In this document: one piece after another, positions 34,424-41,658 of the stretch
Layout: each line of letters starts with the position of its first letter
How positions within the stretch are numbered: position 1 is the first letter of the stretch
Source of the DNA: an uncultured Chloroflexota bacterium
Lineage (GTDB): Bacteria; Chloroflexota; Anaerolineae; Aggregatilineales; Phototrophicaceae
Direction of reading: 5' to 3'
DNA length: 64,000 bases
Assembly: GCA_937974245.1 (NCBI GenBank)
Contig: CALJKV010000103.1
Location: 1 to 64,000 of the forward strand
The notes under the pieces: model-generated
The model's input: the letters and a program-made list of their open reading frames with translations, nothing else
Database searches by the model: none
What the model was told of the DNA's origin: nothing
Translations under genes and position numbers: made by a program

Positions 34424-35719
34424 ATGAGCGAAAACACGTTCGATGAATCGGTGGTAGATGACCGCGAAACCGTGGTCAACCAGCGTCCGGTGAATAGTGA
34501 AGCCGCCGCGCCGACTGCGCCTCGTAATACCCCGGTGGTGATCCCATCCCCAACGTATTATAACGATGGTTTTACGCCACCACCACCACCTAACGCGGCA
34601 CGGGAATCGGCGGCGCGTGAACGAATGCGCCGTCGCCGGGTGCAGTCACGGCGGGGAGGGGAGTGGGCCTGGGTGGTGATTGCCGGGGCATTGCTGGCGG
34701 TAGCGATGATTTCCAGCATGACATTGTTTGTGTTCCTGCAGGCGTCTTCAGCGGAGCAGGAATTTCTGCCGACTGCCGTGATTGAACTGCCGACTCCCGT
34801 AGATGCACGCAATGTCAGTAACGGGGGAACACCGATCTCCGGCACTGGCACGCTGGTTACGTTGGATGATGGTCGCACGATTGAGCTAACGCCCTGGGAT
34901 GGCAACTCGCGCTTTACGGTGCTGATGGTGGGGATGGATCGCCGTCCCGGAGAAACCGGGCTGGCCTACCGTACCGATACGATGATGCTCATCAGCATTG
35001 ACCCACTGACAAACAGCCTGGGTGTCCTGAGCATCCCCCGCGATTTGTATGTCGAAGTCCCTGGCTATGCCGAACTCCAGCGTGTCAACTCCCCGATGGT
35101 GCTGGGGGAACTCCAGCGTCCGGGCTACGGCCCGCAGTTGATGATGCAGACCGTTCAGTACAATCTGGGAATGCGGATTCATGACTACGTAGTGGTGGAC
35201 TTCAAGGCGTTTATCGGGTTGGTGGATGCAATCGGCGGGATTGATGTTGAGATTAACTATAATATCAGCGACCCGATTTATCCCGACATGAACTATGGTT
35301 ATGATCCATTCTACCTGCAGGCCGGCCAGCATCATCTGGATGGGGCAACGGCGCTCAAGTTTGCCCGTACCCGGCACGGCTCAAGTGACTTCCAGCGCGC
35401 CCAGCGCCAACAGCAGGTCGTGTTCGCCATTCGTGATCGTATCCTCAATTTGCAGATGCTCCCTCAGTTAATTGTGCAGGCGCCGACTTTATGGAGTCAG
35501 TTGAGTCAGAATGTCAGTACCGGGCTTTCGATTGAACAGTTAATCCCGCTGGCGCTGTACTTGAAGGATATTCCGGCTGAGAATATCCGTACTGGCGTGA
35601 TTGATCAGAGTTATACGATTGGCTATACCACCAGCGCTGGGGCGTCTGTCCTGGTGCCAGACCGTGCCCGGATTGGCCCCTTGATGGTGGAGTTATTCGG
35701 TGCGAGTTATTCGCAGTAG
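34424..35719 (+). CDS. LytR-CpsA-Psr (LCP) family protein
   Basis: A 431-residue envelope protein that would attach glycopolymers to peptidoglycan from an undecaprenyl-linked donor. It has a cytoplasmic tail of about 80 residues rich in Pro/Arg, one membrane helix (about 82-105), then the extracellular LCP domain. Visible signatures: TVLMVGMDRRP, YRTDTMMLISIDP, LSIPRDLYVEVPG, VDFKAFIGLVDAIGG, and DGATALKFARTRHGSSDFQRAQRQQ with conserved Arg and Asp residues. A strong terminator follows. A second LCP gene lies at 58579-59478. Confidence 0.95.
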   Translation: MSENTFDESVVDDRETVVNQRPVNSEAAAPTAPRNTPVVIPSPTYYNDGFTPPPPPNAARESAARERMRRRRVQSRRGGEWAWVVIAGALLAVAMISSMTLFVFLQASSAEQEFLPTAVIELPTPVDARNVSNGGTPISGTGTLVTLDDGRTIELTPWDGNSRFTVLMVGMDRRPGETGLAYRTDTMMLISIDPLTNSLGVLSIPRDLYVEVPGYAELQRVNSPMVLGELQRPGYGPQLMMQTVQYNLGMRIHDYVVVDFKAFIGLVDAIGGIDVEINYNISDPIYPDMNYGYDPFYLQAGQHHLDGATALKFARTRHGSSDFQRAQRQQQVVFAIRDRILNLQMLPQLIVQAPTLWSQLSQNVSTGLSIEQLIPLALYLKDIPAENIRTGVIDQSYTIGYTTSAGASVLVPDRARIGPLMVELFGASYSQ

Positions 35720-35743
35720 GGTTAGAGGTAATTCCTGGAAATC

Positions 35744-35777
35744 AAAACAGCGTCCTGAAAACGGGCGCTGTTTTTTT
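35744..35777 (+). terminator. Terminator of the first LCP gene
   Basis: AAACAGCG pairs with CGCTGTTT, continued inside by CC/GG, followed by a run of seven T. A classical intrinsic terminator. Confidence 0.9.
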
Positions 35778-35780
35778 AAT

Positions 35781-35965
35781 AAGGACTCCTGCTATGCCGT
35801 GTGCCGCGATGTTTTGAACCTGCTTTCGCAGGTGGGTCGTCTGACCGGCGATTCTGTCTTGGCCGAGGCCTATCACATGCACGCTGGACGAGGACGCCCG
35901 TAATGAGGGTGTTGGCTCAAAACTCGTGCGTCATCACGTGCACAGCAGGTTGGATTCTTTATACC
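35781..35965 (+). ncRNA. Structured RNA, candidate 6S RNA
   Basis: About 185 bases fold as one long, interrupted hairpin. Outer stems are CCTGC (35788-35792) with GCAGG (35945-35949), TGTGC (35800-35804) with GCACA (35940-35944), and GTTTTGA (35811-35817) with TCAAAAC (35917-35923). Inner stems are GGGtCGTC (35834-35841) with GACGCCC, and CCGGC with GCTGG. A small hairpin CCTGC-TTTC-GCAGG sits on the 5' side of the middle. G-U pairs favour the plus strand. The size, closing stem, open middle and TTCGCAGGTGGGTC (compare TTCGCAAGCGGGCC in E. coli 6S RNA) suggest 6S RNA, which sequesters RNA polymerase. No protein-like frame is seen. Confidence 0.5.
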
Positions 35966-36391
35966 AGAGAGGCGAAAGCGTGTAAAGACTGAGGTTTTAG
36001 CCGCGCACAAACCTTGTTGAATCTGTCCGAATGGATCATGGCAGCCTTCTGAAGTTCGACTCCAATCACCATTTGATGGTTGATATATGGTTATGGGTGC
36101 GGAGAAGTGTGTTCTTCGGTCACTGATTGCTGCAATACAGTGTGTACGCGGCAAGTGCAGCCAGTGCAGTAATCTCCCCGTGAGCGATGTAAAATGTTGC
36201 TGCAAAAAGGCGTTTTGACCCTGGAGGTGCTGCATTGGTGGAGGTTATCACGCTATTTACCAGCCTGGATGTCATGGATGGTGTTCCTACGAACCCCGCT
36301 AATCGTATAAATTGAATACTGAAGATACTGTCACCATACCACAATAATGGCAGCAGGTGGTGCATCTTTGTTCAAACATTTGTTCACTAAT
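35966..36391. other. Intergenic stretch without recognised features
   Basis: About 425 bases between the structured RNA candidate and the ureohydrolase gene. Short frames on either strand lack ribosome-binding sites and recognisable protein character. A phrase resembling a tRNA T-loop near 36046 has no supporting stems. Nothing convincing was seen. Confidence 0.6.
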
Positions 36392-37279
36392 TCAACTAAG
36401 AATCGCGGCGAGAGCATCCACGATGCGCCGGGCATAGCGCCCGTCGGGGTCGAGCGCCGGGTTGTAGATCGTCACATCCGCACCGACGAGAGCGGGGGAG
36501 TGCGCCAGAGGGCGATTCAGCTGTATGAAGGTTTCCCAATCCAACCCGCCTGGCATGAGGTAGTCTACAGCGGGCAGCACGGTATCATCCAGTACATCGA
36601 GGTCAAGATGCAGCCAGAAGCGCCCAGGTGCGGCTTCCAAACGGGCGGCAGTCTGCTGGCCTAACGTGGCGGGGTCGTGTTGCTGGACGGCCTGGGCGTC
36701 GTATAAGATCATCCCTGGTGCGTGGGTGGCCGGGTGGGGCGCTCCGTCACGCTCAGCCTTTTCGCTGTCACGGTAGCCGAGCAATACGACATGTTCTGGC
36801 ATTACGAGCGGCGGCGGTGTGCCGCCCAGTTCGGTCAGTGTCACCGGGCCGATTCCGCTCAAAATCGCCAATTCCATATCGGCAGCTTCGCCTGTTGGAG
36901 ATGAGCGCCCATCGTAAAAATCCAGATGCCCATCTACGAACGTCAATCCGGTATGGCCGATTTCAGCACGCAGCGCGGCAAAGGTGCCGATCAGCAACGT
37001 GCAGCAGCCACCGATGATGAGTGGCCGCCGCTTTTGTCGTATGAGGGCTGCGATTCCGTCCTGAATCACCTGTGAGGCTGTGCAAACTGCCTCATATCCG
37101 ATAATGCCGGTCTGAAGATCGCGGTCAGCGTTGTCAATGGCCGCCGGCAAATCACCCCAATCAGGCAGATTCAGGCGTGCAGCTAATCCTGCAGCACGCA
37201 GAGCGGCGGGCATTCGCTCAACCCCGGTGAAGCGTCCACTGCAATCAATTGGCACCCCGGCAATTCCGCTGACGGCCAT
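36392..37279 (-). CDS. Arginase/agmatinase-fold (ureohydrolase) family protein
   Basis: A 295-residue protein with the arginase fold. The metal motifs DxHxD (DGHLD, residues 116-120) and DxDxxD (DLDVLDD from 226) are present. The first motif, normally GGDHS, reads GGCCT (90-94), so the usual Asp and metal-ligand His are both Cys. This could change the metal or the chemistry; it may not be a true arginase. Substrates in the family are arginine, agmatine, guanidinobutyrate or formiminoglutamate. It lies six bases downstream of aspS on the minus strand and is likely co-transcribed with it. Confidence 0.82.
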   Translation of the reverse strand: MAVSGIAGVPIDCSGRFTGVERMPAALRAAGLAARLNLPDWGDLPAAIDNADRDLQTGIIGYEAVCTASQVIQDGIAALIRQKRRPLIIGGCCTLLIGTFAALRAEIGHTGLTFVDGHLDFYDGRSSPTGEAADMELAILSGIGPVTLTELGGTPPPLVMPEHVVLLGYRDSEKAERDGAPHPATHAPGMILYDAQAVQQHDPATLGQQTAARLEAAPGRFWLHLDLDVLDDTVLPAVDYLMPGGLDWETFIQLNRPLAHSPALVGADVTIYNPALDPDGRYARRIVDALAAILS

Positions 37280-37285
37280 CGTTGG

Positions 37286-39091
37286 CTATTCGTCCTCGTC
37301 CTCTTCCGGCTCGACGACGGTGATGCCGAGTTCTTCTAACTGCCCTGGTTCGGCGACAGAGGGCGCGTGCGCCATGATGTCCGCTCCGGTCTGCGTCTTG
37401 GGGAAAGCGATCACCTCACGGATATTGGGCGCTCCGGCAAAGAGCATGGAGAGGCGGTCAATCCCCCAGGCGATACCGCCATGGGGCGGCGTGCCATACT
37501 CGAAGGCTTCAAGCATGTGGCCGAACTGTTCTTTAGCATGTTCCATTGTCTGCCCAATGAGCGGGAAGATTTTCTCCTGCATTTCCCGTTCGTGGATACG
37601 GATGCTGCCGCCTGCGACTTCGTAGCCGTTGCATACCATGTCGTACTGCGTGCCGCGTGCTTTGCCGGGATCGGTATCGAGCAGCGCCAGGTCTTCAGGC
37701 ATGGGGGCGGTGAACATGTGCTGCGACGGATCCCAACGCTGTAGCTCTGCGTCCCATAGGAAGAGCGGAAAGTCAATCACCCAGATGAATGCCAGCACAT
37801 CCGGGTCGGCCAGGTTGTGTTCGGCGGCCAGGTGGCGGCGCAGCTTGTCGGTGACCGCATAGACGATTTCGCGCTCATCGGAAATGAACAGGAGCAGATC
37901 GCCGGGCTGTGCGCCAACGCGCTCAAACAGTTCAACTTTTTGCTCCACCGTGAAGAATTTACCAATCGGCCCTTTGACTTCACCAGTTTCTTCCAGGGGC
38001 AGCGCCATGTATGCCAGCCCTTTACCGCCGGCTTCTCGCGCTAGTGTTTCCAGGTCGGCGGCGACTTTACGCAATGCTGTGCCGCTGATTTCACCCATAC
38101 CTGGCACACGGATGACCTTGACGGGCTTGCCAGCCTGGGTGTTGCTGACGAAGACGGCAAAACCACTCTTACTGGCGATGTCGGTGACATCATGTGCCTG
38201 GAGGTCATAACGCAGGTCAGGCTTGTCTGACCCGTATTTCTCCAGCGCTTCGGTGTAGGTCAGGCGGGGGAAGGGTTTCCACAAGAGTTTCTTGTCGGTG
38301 GCGATGTTATCGACCAGGGCAGTCGCCAGCCCTTCGTTGAGTTGCAGGATGTCCTCGCGCTCGACGAAACTCATTTCGAGGTCAAGCTGGGTGAATTCCG
38401 GCTGCCGTTCACCACGCAGGTCTTCGTCACGGAAGCAGCGAGCAATCTGGAAGTACCGTTCGTATCCGGCCACCATGAGAAGCTGCTTGAGCTGCTGCGG
38501 ACTCTGGGGCAGGGCATAGAACTTGCCTTTTTGCAGGCGGCTGGGAACGAGGAAGTCGCGGGCGCCTTCGGGCGTGGTCTTGAACAGAATCGGCGTCTCG
38601 ATTTCCAGGAAGCTGAGGTTATCCAGGTAGTCGCGGATGAACTTAACGACCCGGTGCCGCGTGACGAGGTTTTTCTGCATCGCCGGGCGGCGTAAGTCTA
38701 GATAGCGGTACTGCATCCGGCGCACTTCTTCGATGCTTTCATCCCGGTTGATGTAAAAGGGCGGCGTTTTGGAGGCATTCAGCAGCTTCATTTCTGAAAC
38801 GACAACCTCGACATCGCCGGTTTCGAGTTCTGGATTGGCCGTCCCTTCAGGGCGGATCCGCACATTACCGTGTACCTGCAAGACATATTCACTGCGGGCA
38901 TCACTGGCGATACGGTGGGCATCGGGGGCGGTTTCCTGGTCAACGACGATCTGCACAATCCCCCACCTATCCCGTAGATCAATAAAAATCAGTCCCCCCT
39001 GGTCACGACGGCGGTTAACCCACCCCGCCAATGTAACGGCCTGGCCGTCATGCTCTACCCGTATTTCGCCACAGTGATGTGTCTTTAACAT
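37286..39091 (-). CDS. aspS: Aspartyl-tRNA synthetase
   Basis: A 601-residue class II synthetase of bacterial type, charging tRNA-Asp (possibly also tRNA-Asn; that cannot be told here). The OB-fold anticodon domain comes first (VTLAGWVNRRRDQGGLIFID). Catalytic motifs include QSPQQLKQLLMVAGYERYFQ, RDEDLRGERQPEFTQLDLEM and the motif-3-like GIAWGIDRLSMLFAG, with a GAD-type insertion in the middle as in bacterial AspRS. The acidic C-terminal tail is EEDEDE. AGGAG lies ten bases before the ATG. Its promoter with an adjacent palindrome is listed separately. Confidence 0.97.
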   Translation of the reverse strand: MLKTHHCGEIRVEHDGQAVTLAGWVNRRRDQGGLIFIDLRDRWGIVQIVVDQETAPDAHRIASDARSEYVLQVHGNVRIRPEGTANPELETGDVEVVVSEMKLLNASKTPPFYINRDESIEEVRRMQYRYLDLRRPAMQKNLVTRHRVVKFIRDYLDNLSFLEIETPILFKTTPEGARDFLVPSRLQKGKFYALPQSPQQLKQLLMVAGYERYFQIARCFRDEDLRGERQPEFTQLDLEMSFVEREDILQLNEGLATALVDNIATDKKLLWKPFPRLTYTEALEKYGSDKPDLRYDLQAHDVTDIASKSGFAVFVSNTQAGKPVKVIRVPGMGEISGTALRKVAADLETLAREAGGKGLAYMALPLEETGEVKGPIGKFFTVEQKVELFERVGAQPGDLLLFISDEREIVYAVTDKLRRHLAAEHNLADPDVLAFIWVIDFPLFLWDAELQRWDPSQHMFTAPMPEDLALLDTDPGKARGTQYDMVCNGYEVAGGSIRIHEREMQEKIFPLIGQTMEHAKEQFGHMLEAFEYGTPPHGGIAWGIDRLSMLFAGAPNIREVIAFPKTQTGADIMAHAPSVAEPGQLEELGITVVEPEEDEDE

Positions 39092-39122
39092 GGTCGTGCT
39101 GCTCCTGACAAATACAAATAAT

Positions 39123-39134
39123 CCCTTTAAAGGG
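39123..39134. promoter_or_regulatory. Palindrome at the aspS transcription start
   Basis: CCCTTTAAAGGG is a perfect 12-base palindrome located a few bases downstream of the predicted aspS start of transcription. It could be an operator or a 5' mRNA stem. Confidence 0.35.
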
Positions 39135-39143
39135 TCACAAGAG

Positions 39144-39172
39144 ATTATAACGGATCACTTGAAGAAGTTCAA
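39144..39172 (-). promoter_or_regulatory. aspS promoter
   Basis: On the minus strand TTGAAC (39167-39172), 17 bases, then a perfect TATAAT (39144-39149). Transcription would start near 39137, giving a leader of about 45 bases. Confidence 0.65.
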
Positions 39173-39280
39173 TTGTAAGGCTTTATGGGTCAATAAGGAT
39201 AGCACGCTCGGTTACGGAAACAAATGGTCATCTTGCCAGAGATGGGCGCTGTATCCGTTGTGGAATGTGCCGTATTTTCC

Positions 39281-39946
39281 CTAATGAACAGGCTCAATCA
39301 CCTGGGGCGTATCGTTGCCGGGGCGATTAACCAGCTTCGAGACGGTATACGCGGCCATTTTATCCGAGTCATAGGGGCGCATGAGGGCGTGCAGCGCCAG
39401 CGCTGGCGCATCCCCAGCGACCAGCCATTCATCATAGTCGGCGGGGTCCAGGATGACGGGCATCCGGTCATGGATGGTCTTCATAAAGTCGTTGGCTTCA
39501 GTGGTGAGGATTGTGCAGGAACGCACTTCAGCACCCTGAGGGCCGTTCCAGACTTCCCATAGCCCGGCCAGCGCGAAGATCGGGCGGCCTTTGAGGTGGA
39601 TGAACATCGGCGTTTTCTCGTTTCCATCGCGTTTCCACTCGAAGAAGCCATCCGCCGGAATGAGGCAGCGGCGGCGCTTGAAGGCGGCGCGAAACGAGGG
39701 TTTTTCGTGGGCTGTTTCGGAACGGGCATTGATGAGCTTGTTGGCGAGCGCCGGGTCTTTGGCCCATGATGGCAGCAGCCCCCAGGTGTGAAACGATAGG
39801 GCTGTGGGGGCTTCGTTGGTGATGATGGCAACGGGCTGCGAGGGGGCGATGTTATAGCGGGGCGGCAGGTCGGGCGGTACTGTCACCAGGTTAAAAGCTA
39901 ACTGAAGGGTATCCAGGTCAGTGGTCAGGGTGAAGCGGCCACACAT
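39281..39946 (-). CDS. SOS response-associated peptidase (SRAP/YedK/HMCES family)
   Basis: A 221-residue protein that would shield abasic sites in single-stranded DNA by forming a thiazolidine crosslink through its Cys2. The true start is the ATG at 39946, giving MCGRFTLT with the catalytic Cys right after Met; GAGAGG lies eight bases upstream. Family residues seen: PRYNIAPSQP, LLPSWAKD, NARSETA, RCLIPADGFFEWK (catalytic Glu), and the late His in TIHDRMPVIL. No LexA box was found upstream, so DNA-damage control is not evident here. Confidence 0.95.
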   Translation of the reverse strand: MCGRFTLTTDLDTLQLAFNLVTVPPDLPPRYNIAPSQPVAIITNEAPTALSFHTWGLLPSWAKDPALANKLINARSETAHEKPSFRAAFKRRRCLIPADGFFEWKRDGNEKTPMFIHLKGRPIFALAGLWEVWNGPQGAEVRSCTILTTEANDFMKTIHDRMPVILDPADYDEWLVAGDAPALALHALMRPYDSDKMAAYTVSKLVNRPGNDTPQVIEPVH

Positions 39947-40017
39947 CTCGTACACCTCTCTCTATTTAACAGTCGGTTTTCAGTGGTTTGTAATCAGGTT
40001 TTTTCTGCACCCGATGA

Positions 40018-40272
40018 CTATTTTTTCTTCGGCGGTTTGCCCATCTCGGAAATCTGGCGGATCAGCCCCAGGCCAGATAGCACGAGGCCAAGCATTTCCC
40101 CGGTGCCGATGCGGGAAGGTTTATTACCACGTCCCCCGGTATCGTCTTCGGCGGCGCGGGCATAGAGATACGCTGCCAGAAACCCGAACAGCGTGCCGAT
40201 GGCTGCTCCAAAAACGTAGGTGCGCGGTTTCCAGTCAGTGTTTTGTGTAGTGGTCGGAAGTTGTTCAGCCAT
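40018..40272 (-). CDS. Small single-helix membrane protein
   Basis: An 84-residue protein with one hydrophobic segment (YVFGAAIGTLFGFLAAYLYA) near the N-terminus and a second weaker one (MLGLVLSGLGLIRQI), ending in a basic KKK tail. It resembles YtxH-like small membrane proteins in layout only. The ATG at 40272 overlaps the preceding gene's stop by eight bases, so it is translationally coupled. Function unknown. Confidence 0.7.
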   Translation of the reverse strand: MAEQLPTTTQNTDWKPRTYVFGAAIGTLFGFLAAYLYARAAEDDTGGRGNKPSRIGTGEMLGLVLSGLGLIRQISEMGKPPKKK

Positions 40273-40732
40273 GACTCTCATCCTCAGCTTCGTCTGCTGG
40301 TTCGTCGAATGTGTTCAGGAGTTTGCTTAAAAAGACCATGCGAGCGCTGACACCGATGGTGCGCTCATTTATGGCATTGGTCGTACCCTCTAACCGTTTG
40401 GATGCCGTTTTCGTTGCGTTTTGAGCGCGGCGCAGCGGTTTTGCCAGAGCGCCATGCAGCACGCCAATCTTGAAGGCGGCGACAGCAAAACCCATCGCGA
40501 TAATGCCCAGGCATAACACCGATGGGCAGAGCACAAGCACAGTGAGCAGCATATCCGCGATGAGTGAGATTCCCCACCGTTTTTCCGGCGCGGCGTAGGC
40601 AGCTATAACCAGGAGAATAACTCCGGCCAGCGCCAGAGTGAATAATCCCAGAGGCAGGTATATGCCCAGACGGGTTTCCCGGCGGTGGCGGGCGGTGGAT
40701 GCGTGCTGTTGTGGTTGTTCAGCGGCGCTCAT
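40265..40732 (-). CDS. Membrane protein of unknown function
   Basis: A 155-residue protein with a charged N-terminus, two or three hydrophobic helices (about residues 20-90) and a long C-terminal amphipathic region (LRRAQNATKTASKRLEGTTN) that could form a coiled coil. The start MSAAEQPQQ is preferred because the longer frame runs into the divergent gene's promoter. It forms a two-gene unit with the small protein downstream, divergent from the DUF2344 gene. No family recognised. Confidence 0.68.
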   Translation of the reverse strand: MSAAEQPQQHASTARHRRETRLGIYLPLGLFTLALAGVILLVIAAYAAPEKRWGISLIADMLLTVLVLCPSVLCLGIIAMGFAVAAFKIGVLHGALAKPLRRAQNATKTASKRLEGTTNAINERTIGVSARMVFLSKLLNTFDEPADEAEDESHG

Positions 40733-40815
40733 GCCCGAGTCCAGTGTCCATAATTGTTCGCATAATCGTATTGTACCCCAGCAAAACCTCCCAGCAAAGA
40801 TCGACCAGCTTCCTG

Positions 40816-40829
40816 TATAATGTAAAACA
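40816..40829 (+). promoter_or_regulatory. -10 element placed for a leaderless transcript
   Basis: A perfect TATAAT (40816-40821) ends seven bases before the ATG at 40829, where transcription would normally begin. No Shine-Dalgarno sequence is present and the -35 region is weak. Both facts fit a leaderless mRNA for the DUF2344 gene. Confidence 0.5.
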
Positions 40830-41512
40830 TGACAGAAGACAACACACCCATCAAGCAACGGTTACAAATTACGTTTGGGAAGTTCGACGCGCTGCGCTAT
40901 ACCGGCAACCTGGATGTCGCCAAGTTGTGGGAAAGGGTGCTGCGGCGGGCGAACGTCCCAATTCTTTATTCACAGGGGTTCAACCCGCGGCCCCGCATCC
41001 AACTGGCGACGGCACTACCACTGGGCATGACCAGTTCGTGCGAAATCCTGGATGTGTCGCTGCGTGAATTGATTCCACTCGATAGCCTGGCGGAGCGGCT
41101 GGAAGCGACCAGTCCCGCCGGGTTGAAAATCTACGCGATACAGGATGTGCCGGTACGCAGCCCGACACTACAGGCGCTTGTCCGCAGCGCGGAATATCGT
41201 ATCCACTTTGAGGATGGTATTGACCGGGCGCTTCTGGACGAAAGAATCAGGGCGATAATTGGGGTGAATGAGGTCACCTTGACCAAAGAGAAGAAGGGGG
41301 CCGAAACTACCGTCAACATTCGCCCAATGATTTATGAATTAACAGTCAACCCTGAAGGTGAGTTATTGGCGCATCTGGCAACCGGCGACCAGGGCAATCT
41401 GCGACCGGATGACCTGTTGGCAGCGATGGGGCTGCAAGACGAGTTTGCGAGCATCCATCGTTACGCATTGCATTTTGCCGGGGAGAGTTCATCAGGACAA
41501 GAGTACTACTAA
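40829..41512 (+). CDS. TIGR03936/DUF2344 family protein
   Basis: A 227-residue protein recognised by its opening LQITFGKFDALRYTGNLDV, the ERVLRRANVPILYSQGFNPRPRI segment and LATALPLGMTSSCEILD. In many bacteria this domain is fused to or next to a TIGR03960 radical SAM protein, suggesting a shared but undefined reaction. Here the partner candidate lies 15 kb away at 56561-58489. No catalytic residues are known. A TATAAT lies just before the ATG with no ribosome-binding site, hinting at leaderless translation. The giant protease gene follows after 146 bases. Confidence 0.88.
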   Translation: MTEDNTPIKQRLQITFGKFDALRYTGNLDVAKLWERVLRRANVPILYSQGFNPRPRIQLATALPLGMTSSCEILDVSLRELIPLDSLAERLEATSPAGLKIYAIQDVPVRSPTLQALVRSAEYRIHFEDGIDRALLDERIRAIIGVNEVTLTKEKKGAETTVNIRPMIYELTVNPEGELLAHLATGDQGNLRPDDLLAAMGLQDEFASIHRYALHFAGESSSGQEYY

Positions 41513-41658
41513 TAAACGCAAATTTCACAGGTTCAAGCCGTAACGTTCCTTGACATTGTACGGTAGTTAAGATGAAGCCAGGCTGGTAGTGAATCTGGTG
41601 AAGTCATGAGAGAACAAACGACCAGCCGTGTTCCGGTTGTTATCACGGAGGATTATTG

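Noticed and set aside
36020..36070. tRNA-like phrase GTTCGACTCC followed by ATCACCA.
   Set aside because: The flanking bases do not form a T stem or acceptor stem, and no anticodon arm is found.
36120..36365. 81-codon minus-strand frame in the gap before the ureohydrolase gene.
   Set aside because: No ribosome-binding site and no family resemblance; could be remnant sequence but unsupported.
39092..39280. Possible T-box in the aspS leader.
   Set aside because: The conserved T-box bulge sequence is absent and the leader predicted from the promoter is only about 45 bases.
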